DNA from: Sinorhizobium mexicanum
GTDB taxonomy: Bacteria; Pseudomonadota; Alphaproteobacteria; Rhizobiales; Rhizobiaceae
NCBI RefSeq assembly: GCF_013488225.1
Contig: NZ_CP041238.1
Span: 2,629,501-2,693,500 of the forward strand
Direction of reading: 5' to 3'
DNA: 64,000 nucleotides
Shown: piece after piece, positions 8,301 to 16,854 of the stretch
How the letters are laid out: each line of letters begins with the position of its first letter
Position numbering within the stretch: position 1 is the first letter of the stretch
Position numbers and translations under genes: made by a program
The notes under the pieces: generated by a model
The model's input: the letters and a program-made list of their open reading frames with translations, nothing else
The model's database searches: none
What the model was told of the DNA's origin: nothing

Positions 8301-8882
8301 ATGGCTGAAGTCCTGCTGTTTCATCATGCACAGGGGCTGACCCGCGGCGTCCACGCCTTCGCCGAGGAGTTGCGGCAAGCGGGGCACACCGTCCACACGC
8401 CGGACCTGTTCGACGGGCGCACGTTCCCAAGCATCCCCGAGGGTCTCGCCTATATCGAAGGGATCGGCTTCGACGAGATGCGCGAGCGCGGCGTCCGCAT
8501 CGCCGACGACCTGCCTTTCGATCTCGTCTATGCCGGGTTCTCCTTCGGCGTGCTGCCGACGCAGAAGCTCGCACAAACCCGGCCCGGAGCCCGCGGGGCG
8601 CTGCTCTTTCACTCCTGCCTGCCGATCAGCGGCACCTGGGCCTTCGGGCCATGGCCGGACGGCGTCCCGGTTGAGATCCACGGCATGGACAACGACCCGA
8701 TCTTCGTCGGCGAAGGCGACATCGACGCTGCCCGCGAGATCGTCGAGAAGGCTAAGGACGCCGCACTTTTCCTCTACCCGGGCGACCAGCACTACTTCGC
8801 CGACAGTTCCCTCCCCTCATACGACGCCGGTGCCGCCGCGCTGCTCACACGGCGTGTGCTTGAGTTCCTCAACCGCGTCTAG
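8301..8882 (+). CDS. Dienelactone hydrolase family protein
   Basis: A 193-residue compact alpha/beta hydrolase. The nucleophile elbow is AGFSFG, so the residue is Ser rather than the Cys of classical dienelactone hydrolase. His is in GDQHYFAD and the acid is probably the Asp in HGMDNDPIF. It acts in the cytoplasm on an unknown ester or lactone. A GGAGG ribosome site lies 8 bp before the ATG, and TTGACA at about 8251 could be a -35 box. Confidence 0.82.
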   Translation: MAEVLLFHHAQGLTRGVHAFAEELRQAGHTVHTPDLFDGRTFPSIPEGLAYIEGIGFDEMRERGVRIADDLPFDLVYAGFSFGVLPTQKLAQTRPGARGALLFHSCLPISGTWAFGPWPDGVPVEIHGMDNDPIFVGEGDIDAAREIVEKAKDAALFLYPGDQHYFADSSLPSYDAGAAALLTRRVLEFLNRV

Positions 8883-8917
8883 AGCGGGATGTCTAACCAT
8901 TCTTGAAGACGGATCGA

Positions 8918-9151
8918 TCAGGTCTTCCCGACAATCAGCGTTTTCTCCTGAACCAACCGATCACGTTCCGCTTTGTGCGCCGTATACGATTGCAGGAATG
9001 TCTCAAGGACGTTGTGTGCCAGGGAAGCATCGTGACCGTCCCGCTCAAGTTCGGCGACGATTCTGCGCTGCTTCTCAACGTGGCGCGAAGCCTCGGCAAA
9101 ATGCCGCTCTGCCTCCGCGAGATGGCGTTCGATGATGGTCAGTTCGTCCAT
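8918..9151 (-). CDS. Small coiled-coil protein of unknown function
   Basis: A 77-residue, highly charged, almost fully helical protein (ERHLAEAERHFAEASRHVEK, then QRRIVAELE). Heptad-like spacing suggests a coiled coil. Codon use matches neighbouring genes and the frame is clean from ATG to stop. It sits convergent with the hydrolase at 8301 and downstream of the MscS gene. No family is recognised. Confidence 0.65.
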   Translation of the reverse strand: MDELTIIERHLAEAERHFAEASRHVEKQRRIVAELERDGHDASLAHNVLETFLQSYTAHKAERDRLVQEKTLIVGKT

Positions 9152-9267
9152 GCTGCATTAACGCACAATCCAGGAAAAGGCTTCATCGGACAGTCGCCTG
9201 AGCGCGAACATTGACGAAACGGTCGCCAAATGCACCGCCCGGGAGTGAACGCGCCATCCCTGCCAAC

Positions 9268-10701
9268 CTACCGCCCCAGGAAGCCGTGAACCTTGCGCAG
9301 GAAGGCATGCTTTCCTTCAACAGGCCCATCGCCGACCCGCGCATCCCCCGCGATGCCGGCAAGCTGGCGAAAAAGGTCCCTCTGGAGGGTCGGACAGTCG
9401 CGCAACAGCGACTTCATGACCAGGCCGTCGATCTCATAGGCCTCGACCTCGGTCAGCGCTTCGAATCTGATCGGTTCGCCGTCGGTCGCGTCGGTCTGCC
9501 CGAATATTGCGCCGGATGCCAGCCGCGTAACCTCCGCGCCACGGCGAAAGGCGGCAACGACTCCCGTGCGAACAATCATCAGGCTTGGGCTATTCTCCGC
9601 AGGACCGGGCACGAGGTCTCCGCACCGGTATCGGCGGGTCCGCGCCTCAAGTTTCTCCAGCTCTTCCGGTTTCAGGTCGGCGAAGATCGGGCTGGTCTGG
9701 AGCAGGTCCTTCACCGTCTCCGCGGATGCCGGCTTGGCAACGGCGCTCTCCGTGAGAACCGTGGCCGTTGTTGGCAGGGCGAGCGCCAGGCCCATCGCCG
9801 TGCACTGCCGATAGATGAGGTCGATGAGTTCGTTCTGGGCGGGAGTCCGGTCGGCGGGATGCCTGACCCGATAGTGCAGCTCGACGTCGATCGCCATGGC
9901 GTCGACACCCTTGAGAGCGACGCCGGGGGCAGGTTCGTGAAGAATGTGGTTTGCCCCGATCATTGCCCGCCGCATGACCTCGGCGACAAAGGACGGCGGA
10001 TGTGTGGGCCGCACGCGAAGCGTCAGGAGCTGCAGGTGCGTCTCGTCAGGGCGGGTGATGTTCGTCAGCCCGACCTTCGCCAGCACGCTGTTCGGCAAGA
10101 CGACGATGTTGTTGGCCGGCGTCAGGACATGGGTCGAACGCCAGGTGTTCTCGACCACCCGCCCTTCGACGCCGTCGGCAAGGATGATCCAGTCACCGAT
10201 GCCGTAAGGGCGTCCCAACGTGAGAGCCACGCCGGAGAAAACGTCGTTCAGTGTGCTCTGCAAGGCAAGCCCGAGTATGATCGCGATGACGCCCGAGGTC
10301 GCGACCAAAGTTCCGATCGCAATGCCGAACACGAAGGAGAGGATGGAGAGCGTCACCCCGAGATAGACGACCGCGACGAACAGGTCCTGAAGCAGCCGCG
10401 CTTCGAGCGGCCTGCCATCCAGCACGATGTAGATGCGGATAAAGCCGATGGTGGACCAGGCCAGATGGACCCACCACAAAACCTTGGCGGCGATGAGGGT
10501 ACCGCCGACTTCCTGAATTGGCTGGGATTTGAACGGAGAAATGCCCGTTCCGACCATTATCGCCGTCATGCTCAGGAAGAATGCGATCTGAACCACAAGC
10601 CGCCCGTTCGGACGGCCGCGCCCCTGCAGATGCCAGATAACAATGCTTGTGACACCCAGCGCGATAACCTGGACGAGAGGCGAGACAAACAGATCGAACA
10701 T
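9268..10701 (-). CDS. MscS-type mechanosensitive channel with C-terminal cyclic-nucleotide-binding domain
   Basis: A 477-residue inner-membrane protein. Residues 1-130 hold about four membrane helices. Residues 130-240 are the MscS pore helix and beta domain (GVIAIILGLALQSTLNDVFSGVAL, then GDWIILADGVEGRVVENTWR). Residues about 335-460 form a CNMP-binding domain (FADLKPEELEKLEARTRRYRCGDL, then IFGQTDATDGEP). This is the bCNG/MscS-CNBD architecture. The nucleotide-binding Arg of the phosphate cassette is not obvious, so ligand binding is uncertain. Role: tension- or ligand-modulated ion flux. Confidence 0.88.
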   Translation of the reverse strand: MFDLFVSPLVQVIALGVTSIVIWHLQGRGRPNGRLVVQIAFFLSMTAIMVGTGISPFKSQPIQEVGGTLIAAKVLWWVHLAWSTIGFIRIYIVLDGRPLEARLLQDLFVAVVYLGVTLSILSFVFGIAIGTLVATSGVIAIILGLALQSTLNDVFSGVALTLGRPYGIGDWIILADGVEGRVVENTWRSTHVLTPANNIVVLPNSVLAKVGLTNITRPDETHLQLLTLRVRPTHPPSFVAEVMRRAMIGANHILHEPAPGVALKGVDAMAIDVELHYRVRHPADRTPAQNELIDLIYRQCTAMGLALALPTTATVLTESAVAKPASAETVKDLLQTSPIFADLKPEELEKLEARTRRYRCGDLVPGPAENSPSLMIVRTGVVAAFRRGAEVTRLASGAIFGQTDATDGEPIRFEALTEVEAYEIDGLVMKSLLRDCPTLQRDLFRQLAGIAGDARVGDGPVEGKHAFLRKVHGFLGR

Positions 10702-10867
10702 TCGCGGAAATGCCTTCTCAAAGCCGGGTGGGCGGCTCGGCGCTTATGCATGTTGACGGCGAAGGCCGCAACCTATCCTTTTGCAGAGCCGGTTGTCGTT
10801 CGGGCCTGCATATTGCGGGCAAGAATTCCTGGCAGGATCACGCGAACAACATGGTTGACGCGAGCAG

Positions 10868-11761
10868 ATGGAGGCGCGCTTGCGGGCGGGTATCATTCTA
10901 CTCTCGGCTGGCCTCACCCTTGCTGCCGGCATGGTGATCGCACACGTCGCGGCACCCGGGCGACCGATCGCGGCGGAATTGGTGCGGGAGTTCGCGGTTC
11001 CAGAGGCCAACCAGGGGATCGGCGTGGATGCCGATCACTTCTACGCCGTCGACAACCGCATGATCGCCAAATACGACAAGGCGAGCGGTGAGCGGGTCGC
11101 TGTTTTCGAGGGGCAAAAGGATGGACCGATCAGGCACCTCAACAGCGCCGTCGTGGTTGCCGGAGAAGTGTATGCGGCGCACTCGAACTTTCCCGATTGG
11201 CCGGCGGCCAACTCGGTCGAGGTGTTTGACGCAGAAACCATGCAGCACCTCGACACCTATGCCCTCGGCATCGATCGCGGCTTTCTTACCTGGCTCGATT
11301 ACCACGACGGTTCATGGTGGGGAGCATTCGCCAACTACAAGCGGATATCCGGCCGCCGTCCGTTCGACGAAGGAAACAAGGACAATACGCAGGTCGTCCG
11401 CTTTGGCCGTGACTGGCGGATTGCCGAGGCCTGGCTTCTGCCGGATGAAGTGCTTGAGAAATTCGGAGACATGAGCAATTCAGGCGGTTCCTGGGGACCC
11501 GATCACCGGCTCTATCTGACCGGCCACGATGCCGCCGAGGCGTACGTGATGGAGCGTCCGGAGACGGGATCTGTGCTGAAATGGGTCGCGACGGTGCCGC
11601 TGAAGAACACCGGTCAAGGCATCGCCTGGGACCGCTCGACGCCGGATGTGCTTTACGGCATCAGCCGCGCAGATCACCGCGTGACGGCCAACCGCATGGC
11701 GATCGGGCGGAACCGGATCTCAATAGCCATTGGACGGGATTCGGAAGAAGCGGCGTACTAG
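10868..11761 (+). CDS. Membrane-anchored or secreted beta-propeller-like protein of unknown function
   Basis: A 297-residue protein. Residues 5-30 are a hydrophobic signal/anchor (AGIILLSAGLTLAAGMVIAH). The rest has repeated strand-rich segments (VPEANQGIGVDADHFYAVDN, then VVAGEVYAAHSNFPDWP, then VFDAETMQHLDTYALG) resembling a six-bladed propeller of the SMP-30/cycloisomerase type. Its stop overlaps the converging stop of the next gene by 4 bp (11758-11761). Function is not assigned. Confidence 0.7.
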   Translation: MEARLRAGIILLSAGLTLAAGMVIAHVAAPGRPIAAELVREFAVPEANQGIGVDADHFYAVDNRMIAKYDKASGERVAVFEGQKDGPIRHLNSAVVVAGEVYAAHSNFPDWPAANSVEVFDAETMQHLDTYALGIDRGFLTWLDYHDGSWWGAFANYKRISGRRPFDEGNKDNTQVVRFGRDWRIAEAWLLPDEVLEKFGDMSNSGGSWGPDHRLYLTGHDAAEAYVMERPETGSVLKWVATVPLKNTGQGIAWDRSTPDVLYGISRADHRVTANRMAIGRNRISIAIGRDSEEAAY

Positions 11762-12078
11762 CTGTTCCTCTGTCGCGCGTCTTCGATGTCTTCGGGTTCC
11801 GCGTCGTCGATCTCCGCAAGCCTGTTCGGGGCCCGGTCGTCAGAATGAAGCAGTCCGTCCAGTTTTGCATGGATCGCCTGGGTGTCGCCGTGCTCGGCGC
11901 GCTGGATGATCAGCGTCATGACCCACACGATGAGCGTGGCCAGGCTATGCATGTCGAAGGTCTGGGGTTCAAGCACCAGCCATAGCGCGCCGTAGGCTAT
12001 GACAACCAGAAACGCCGCGGGCCGAGCGGTCGCAGCCGCCAGTACGCTGAGTGAACGTCGTATCGGATCCCGTATCAT
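11758..12078 (-). CDS. Low-affinity iron permease family protein
   Basis: A small protein with two membrane helices (AFLVVIAYGALWLVLEP and LATLIVWVMTLIIQ) followed by IQRAEHGDTQAIHAKLDGLL, a hallmark of the low-affinity iron permease family (PF04120). It probably sits in the inner membrane; iron transport by bacterial members is not well proven. I chose ATG 12078 (106 aa). A GTG at 12189 would add 37 residues with no visible homology. Confidence 0.75.
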   Translation of the reverse strand: MIRDPIRRSLSVLAAATARPAAFLVVIAYGALWLVLEPQTFDMHSLATLIVWVMTLIIQRAEHGDTQAIHAKLDGLLHSDDRAPNRLAEIDDAEPEDIEDARQRNS

Positions 12079-12236
12079 GGAGAATGCAACGGCCAAGGCC
12101 GGGATCGGGTTCCGAAAGATCGTTTCCGCGTGCGAGGTGGACAGCGCCGCCGGTGGCGCTCCCTGCACGCTCCCGACCTCATTCGGCACCGCAGCTCCGA
12201 CCTGGCCGCCTCACGGCGCAGCGACGCTCATCCGTC

Positions 12237-12596
12237 CTAGCCTTGTTTGATCAGCTCCACGCTGACCTCGCCGTCCGCCGTCACCGTGCAGGCGATGGTG
12301 GCGGAGCGCGGCTCGATGCCGCCCTGGCGCAGGTAGTCGATCTTGACCGCCAGCGTAGCGGTCCGCGCGCCGCCCTCGCCTGCGCTTACCGGCTCGGTCA
12401 GGCTGGTTTCGATGGAAACTGGATTGTATTGCGAGGCCCATTGGGCGATCGCCTCGTTGCAGCGGGTGACGGTCGGCTGGTCAGCCGCCGAAATGCCGTG
12501 ACTGACCGGCGTCACCGGTTCCGGCAGCAAGTCGGCCGCGAAGGCTGGACCGGTGAGAAAAAGCACGCCAGCGCTGAGCATTCTGATCGTGTGCAT
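12237..12596 (-). CDS. Small exported protein of unknown function
   Basis: A 119-residue protein with a Sec signal peptide (residues 1-20, MLSAGVLFLTGPAFAAD, cleavage after AFA). The mature part has two Cys (VTRCNEAI and ATIACTV), which could form a disulfide, and is strand-rich near the C-terminus. A GGGGGAGG ribosome site precedes ATG 12596. Probably periplasmic; no family recognised. Confidence 0.7.
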   Translation of the reverse strand: MHTIRMLSAGVLFLTGPAFAADLLPEPVTPVSHGISAADQPTVTRCNEAIAQWASQYNPVSIETSLTEPVSAGEGGARTATLAVKIDYLRQGGIEPRSATIACTVTADGEVSVELIKQG

Positions 12597-12753
12597 GGCC
12601 TCCCCCTTTTTTCGAGAGCGTGACCGTTCGCGCCCGCGGCGCCCCTCGCCCGGCGGCTCCGATGCTCTCCTCGGCACGATAAACCCTGACCGCGCCAATG
12701 GGAACGGCATCCGACAATTGGGCAGTCCCCGCGTATCGAAACGTCCGCGAATG

Positions 12754-13707
12754 TTAAGCCACTGCCGATTGTCTGCCCCCTCCATGGAAGGCCCGGACTG
12801 CGGTCAGGACACCGACCGTCAGAATGGCTATTCCGGCAATCTCCAGCGCCGTTGGCGAACGGCCATGCACGGCAAGGCCGAACAGCGTGCCGAAGACTGT
12901 TTCCGACACGATCAACTGGGCGGACAGCGCGACAGGCAGCCGCTGCGAGGCAATCGTCCACGCCCATGCAGCGCCGACCGAGGCGAGAAGCGCGAGGCCC
13001 GTTCCCCAGAGGTAGAGAGGAACTGCAACGTCCCAGCCGAGGCCAAGCCGCGGTATCTCGAATACGCCCAGGGCAAGACCAATTGGCATGAAGGCCAGCA
13101 TCTCGATCCCGCCACCGGTCATGATAAGCGCGGTCCAGATCCCGGCATCCATGCCCGGACGTTTCGCAAGGGCACTCTCATTGGCAATGCCGAACCACGT
13201 CCACAGCAATACGGCGGCAATCGCCAGCGGAATGCCGATCGGGAGTGATCGTGTCGTCGCCATGCTGGCAGCATCGAACACACTGGCGTTGACGAAGGAC
13301 AGGCCGGCGACAGCCAGTGTGAGCGGCAGGATCAGCGAGCTCCATGCCACGCTTCTCCGGCGCAAGTTGCCGACGATCGCCAGCACGACGGGCACGAATG
13401 CCAGAAATGCCGGCGCGATCACGGGACCCGCAAATATGGCCGCGCCCGCGACGGTGAGGAAGTAGCCGAGATACCCGATGAAACCAAGCCAGGCTGTCGT
13501 CAGCAGGTCGCGAAAGCTTAGCCCGCGCAGGGCCTTTCTGGTGAATGCCAGAAACCCCAGGCCCAGAACGCCGGAGATCACGAACCGGAACAGTGCGAAG
13601 TCGAAAACCGAATAGTCGCCTATGACGAAGGGGACGACAAAGTTCAGCGACCACGCAAAGGCGGCAAAGAGCGCGGCGGCGACGCCGATCATCATGGAGC
13701 TTGTCAT
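12754..13707 (-). CDS. EamA/DMT family transporter
   Basis: A 317-residue, ten-helix drug/metabolite transporter with two EamA halves (FAAFAWSLNFVVPF in the first, WAWTIASQRLPVALSAQLIV in the second). Likely exports a small metabolite; the substrate is unknown. ATG 13707 has an AGG ribosome site and is preferred over the TTG at 13725. A perfect 11-bp inverted repeat 46 bp upstream is a candidate operator. Confidence 0.85.
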   Translation of the reverse strand: MTSSMMIGVAAALFAAFAWSLNFVVPFVIGDYSVFDFALFRFVISGVLGLGFLAFTRKALRGLSFRDLLTTAWLGFIGYLGYFLTVAGAAIFAGPVIAPAFLAFVPVVLAIVGNLRRRSVAWSSLILPLTLAVAGLSFVNASVFDAASMATTRSLPIGIPLAIAAVLLWTWFGIANESALAKRPGMDAGIWTALIMTGGGIEMLAFMPIGLALGVFEIPRLGLGWDVAVPLYLWGTGLALLASVGAAWAWTIASQRLPVALSAQLIVSETVFGTLFGLAVHGRSPTALEIAGIAILTVGVLTAVRAFHGGGRQSAVA

Positions 13708-13752
13708 TGAAGCACCTGGGTTCAAGGATTGTTGCGGGTTCGCCGAAAGGTG

Positions 13753-13778
13753 ATTGCTCGATCTATCGATCGAGCAAT
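13753..13778. promoter_or_regulatory. Perfect inverted repeat upstream of the EamA transporter
   Basis: ATTGCTCGATC / GATCGAGCAAT, 11-bp perfect arms with a TATC centre. It lies 46 bp before the transporter start and could be an operator. The alternative is a hairpin belonging to the adjoining repeat. Confidence 0.45.
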
Positions 13779-13782
13779 TTCT

Positions 13783-13990
13783 TACAGCGCCGCGCGTCCT
13801 TCAGGACGGCACAGCACACGACAGGAACGTAGCGGTTGTCGCTTCTTGCCCTCATCCCTGTGCTTGTTACAGGGATCCAGCAGCGCAGCGTCTGCGGCGC
13901 GGAAGAGTCCCTTCAGCCCAATGACTTGGGCTGACTGGTTTCCTGTGACAAGCACAGGAATGAGGGAGAGGCCTTGCTGGCCCGCGACCG
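13783..13990. repeat. R2 fragment plus complete R3 element
   Basis: A 45-bp R2 start (TACAGCGCCGCGCGTCC) is followed by a complete R3 element at 13849-13968. R3 is bounded by CCTCATCCCTGTGCTTG and its inverted counterpart CAAGCACAGGAATGAGG, with an inner GCCGCGTCTGCGGC-type palindrome and CCCAATGACTTGGG. No ORF. Confidence 0.75.
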
Positions 13991-14008
13991 ACAAAGCGGG
14001 CTGATGCG

Positions 14009-14425
14009 CTAGCCTTGGGCCTCATCCGCACCGGCGCGGAAGACGAGCAGCTTGTTGCCGTCGAGATCGCGGAAATACGCGCAGTACGGACCATCCTCGT
14101 TCGGGCCACGCGGCCCCGGCTTGCCCTCATCGGCCCCGCCAAGCTTCAGGGCAAGCGCATGTACCTCATCAACGTGGGCACGGGAGCGCGCGCTGAACGC
14201 AACCATGTTGCCGTTGCCGATCGTGGCACCTTCGCCATTGAAGGGATTGATCACGCCGAACTCGAGGCCGGTCGTTCCGAAGTAGACGGCCCTGCCGGGC
14301 TGTTCCAGGATGCGCCCTACGCCGAACAGGGCGAACAGTTTGTCATAGAAGTTTGCGGCAGTGGCCAGATCGTTGGTTCCTACGACGGCGTGTCCCAACA
14401 ACTGATGTGCGGCTTTGGCGGCCAT
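14009..14425 (-). CDS. VOC family protein (glyoxalase-like)
   Basis: A 138-residue single VOC domain pair: LGHAVVGTNDLATAANFYDKL at the start and PYCAYFRDLDGNKLLVF at the end, with EFGVINPFNG in the middle. His in the first strand and a late acidic residue may bind metal. GGAAGAAACC precedes ATG 14425. Catalytic type cannot be decided. Confidence 0.82.
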   Translation of the reverse strand: MAAKAAHQLLGHAVVGTNDLATAANFYDKLFALFGVGRILEQPGRAVYFGTTGLEFGVINPFNGEGATIGNGNMVAFSARSRAHVDEVHALALKLGGADEGKPGPRGPNEDGPYCAYFRDLDGNKLLVFRAGADEAQG

Positions 14426-14872
14426 GGTTTCTTCCTTTGTGCGGTTCATCTTCGCCGGGGCTTCCTGCCCTTTCGGCGGATGAGGCACAAAAACGCGCTG
14501 TTCGTGTCTGGGATGTTTCGCCACCACCGCAGTAATGTAGGAGAACGTCAAAACCGACGTATCGCGATACACTCTGATACGAATAGTCGGCACGCCAGTC
14601 AGGCGCTCAGTAGGGCTTCAGCAACCTGCTGCATGTTTCCCGCGCCGGCTTAGGGACCAAAACAGGCAGCAATTCAAAGTGCTGCAGCGTCTTTTGCGCG
14701 TCCGATCACAGTAGACGACGGTAGCGTAATGGGTTTGGCGGATGCTCTATTCGTCCTCATCCCTGTGCCGGGCACAGGGATGAGGTGGGTGCTGGTGGCC
14801 GCGCGCCACTGCCCAACTGACTTGGTGAGGATCGGAGGAGGTGCCTTGTCGCTCCCGAATACGCCCTCGCCG
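14426..14872. other. Gene-free gap with repeat fragments
   Basis: About 450 bp. Near 14657-14712 there is a truncated R2 piece (AATTCAAAGTGCTGCAGCG), and at 14753-14785 a short R3 palindrome (CATCCCTGTGCCGGGCACAG). No supported gene. The left part should hold the promoter of the VOC gene. Confidence 0.5.
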
Positions 14873-16279
14873 TCACGCAAAGCGTCCGATGATCCCCTGC
14901 AGGCGCTCCCAGGATCTTGCGAGCTGCCGTTGCGGCGCTGTCGCGAGGCCCAGCAGCAAACCGGGTTTTGCAGAATCCGGTGATGCATACCAGGCCGAGA
15001 GCGGTGCCGGCGCCATGCCGAATGCGAGCGTTTCCCGCGCAATCGCAAGGTCCGGTGTGCCGTCCGGCAAGCGCAACAGCACCGCCAGCCCGGCAACAGT
15101 CGCCTCCCCGGGGCCGGACGTGAGACATTTCAGCAATGCGTCGCGCTGGGCGGCATAGACGCGCTTCGTGCGCCTCAGATGCCGCATGTAATGGCCTTCG
15201 CGCATGAACTCGGCGGTTGCGAGCTGCACCGCCGGGCCGGGAGGCGGCGCGAGACACGCCGCGACCTCCGCGAACCGAGGTGCCAGCGCCGGCGGCGCGA
15301 CGAGGAAACCGAGTCTCAGCGCAGGGCTGATGGTCTTGCTGAACGAGCCGATGTGAATGACGCGCCCGGCGCGATCGAGCGAGGCGAGCGCCGGCGCAGC
15401 GCGGCCATCGAGCTGCAATTCGCTCAAATAGTCGTCCTCGATCACCCAGGCTTCGCTCCGGGCCGCCCAGTCGAGGAGGCGGAGGCGCCTTGCGAGCGAA
15501 AGTGCTGGCCCGAGCGGCGCCTGCTGCCCCGGCGTGACGACAACCAGCGCCGCATCCGGGGCATGGCGGATGCCATGGTCGACATCGATGCCCTCCTCAT
15601 CGACAGGGACCGGCGCGAGGGACAATCGCGCGAGTTCCAGCCCACGCCGGCTGAACGGGAAACCCGGATCCTCTACCCAGGCCTTGCGCCCCTCGAGGCC
15701 AAGCACACGCAGCGCCAGTCCGAGGCCGTTGGCATAGCCGCCGGTAATGATGACCTCGGAGGGCGAGCACTCGATGCGGCGCGCGACGGCGACATAGGCG
15801 GCGATTTCCCGCCGCAGTTCCAGTTCGCCGCGCGGGTCCGGATAGATCGCGGGCGCGCTCGATTCCGCGCGGACGGCCTGCGAGCGGATCCTGGCAAAGA
15901 GCGTCGCGGGAAAAGTTTCCTGCGCGGGCACGCCCATCTGGAAGATCGCGGGGCCCGCCGTCATCTCCAGGTACTGCTCCATGAACGAGCCGGGATCGGG
16001 CGGCTGCTCGACCCGGGCGATGGCGGCTGGCTGATCCGCGACGCGGGTTCCTGCCGCGCGCGAGGCGACGATGAGCTGGGCAGCGGTCAGCTTCTCATAC
16101 GCCGTTCGCACCGTGCCGCGGGCGACGCCAAGCTGGGCTGCAAGGTCCAGCCAGGACGGCAGGCGCGCGCCCGGCGCCAGCACCCCGCTTTCGATCGCGG
16201 TGCTGATGCCTTTTCGTATCTGCTCGGCCAGTGGCGTCTTCGCAGACCGGTCGAGCTCCAGTTTCAGCGGCTGGTCCAT
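14873..16279 (-). CDS. MocR-type regulator: GntR winged helix fused to PLP aminotransferase domain
   Basis: A 468-residue protein. Residues 10-75 are a GntR winged helix (LPSWLDLAAQLGVARGTVRTAYEKL). Residues 110-468 form a fold-type I aminotransferase domain with EDDYLSEL (Asp282/283) and the PLP lysine Lys315 in GSFSKTISPALRLGF. Such proteins regulate vitamin B6 or amino-acid/amine metabolism genes. It is divergent from the secreted cupin gene (16397), which is its likely target. ATG 16279 follows AAGAGAAC. Confidence 0.88.
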   Translation of the reverse strand: MDQPLKLELDRSAKTPLAEQIRKGISTAIESGVLAPGARLPSWLDLAAQLGVARGTVRTAYEKLTAAQLIVASRAAGTRVADQPAAIARVEQPPDPGSFMEQYLEMTAGPAIFQMGVPAQETFPATLFARIRSQAVRAESSAPAIYPDPRGELELRREIAAYVAVARRIECSPSEVIITGGYANGLGLALRVLGLEGRKAWVEDPGFPFSRRGLELARLSLAPVPVDEEGIDVDHGIRHAPDAALVVVTPGQQAPLGPALSLARRLRLLDWAARSEAWVIEDDYLSELQLDGRAAPALASLDRAGRVIHIGSFSKTISPALRLGFLVAPPALAPRFAEVAACLAPPPGPAVQLATAEFMREGHYMRHLRRTKRVYAAQRDALLKCLTSGPGEATVAGLAVLLRLPDGTPDLAIARETLAFGMAPAPLSAWYASPDSAKPGLLLGLATAPQRQLARSWERLQGIIGRFA

Positions 16280-16284
16280 GTTCT

Positions 16285-16334
16285 CTTGGTACACGATTTT
16301 TGCCGGTTCTTGGTGCTTTTTTTAGAACCAGAAG
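16285..16334. promoter_or_regulatory. Candidate MocR binding region
   Basis: A direct repeat, CTTGGTAC (16285-16292) and CTTGGTGC (16309-16316), starts 24 bp apart. GGTTCT (16305-16310) and AGAACC (16324-16329) form an inverted pair. MocR proteins commonly use direct repeats plus an inverted site between divergent genes. Inference from position only. Confidence 0.4.
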
Positions 16335-16396
16335 ACCGTCATTTCTAGGCGGCAACGAAGAAACGTCATCATGACCATGAGCAAAGGAGAACCGTC

Positions 16397-16813
16397 ATGA
16401 CGATACGATCCGCAATTGGCGCTGCCGGCGCCGCCATCGCAATCGCCATCGCAATGCCTGCCGCAGCGCATGACCTCGGCGAAACCGTTACGCCCCACTT
16501 CGAAAAGGCGATACCCAACATTCCGGGCAAGACGCTGAGCGCACTGATTGTCGACTATGAGCCGGGCGGGACCTCGCTTCCGCACGACCACGCAAAATCA
16601 GCCTTCATCTTCGCCTACGTCATCTCCGGAGAAATCGAGTCGAAGGTAAACGACGGCCCGACCGAGACCTTCCGCGCCGGCGAGAGCTGGTACGAACCGC
16701 CGGGGTCCGCCCATCTCGTCAGCCGCAATGCGAGCAAGACCAAGCCCGCAAAGCTGCTGGCGGTCATCGTCCACGACAGCGGTGAAAAGAACATCACCAC
16801 CCCCCGCGACTGA
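16397..16813 (+). CDS. Exported cupin-domain protein
   Basis: A 138-residue protein with a Sec signal peptide (residues 1-25, ending PAAAHD). The mature part is a single cupin: SLPHDHAKSAFIFAYVISGEIE (motif 1 with His-x-His) and WYEPPGSAHLVSRN (motif 2 with His). It should bind a metal in the periplasm. Enzymatic activity is unknown. AAGGAGAA precedes the ATG. It is followed 41 bp later by the AhpD-like gene, so the two probably form an operon. Confidence 0.85.
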   Translation: MTIRSAIGAAGAAIAIAIAMPAAAHDLGETVTPHFEKAIPNIPGKTLSALIVDYEPGGTSLPHDHAKSAFIFAYVISGEIESKVNDGPTETFRAGESWYEPPGSAHLVSRNASKTKPAKLLAVIVHDSGEKNITTPRD

Positions 16814-16854
16814 ACCGGCGTTCGAGAAACCGAATATCTTCAAGGACAAAATAC

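Noticed and set aside
9211..11091. 626-codon plus-strand frame
   Set aside because: It is antisense to the MscS gene and runs into the start of the propeller gene; no family features.
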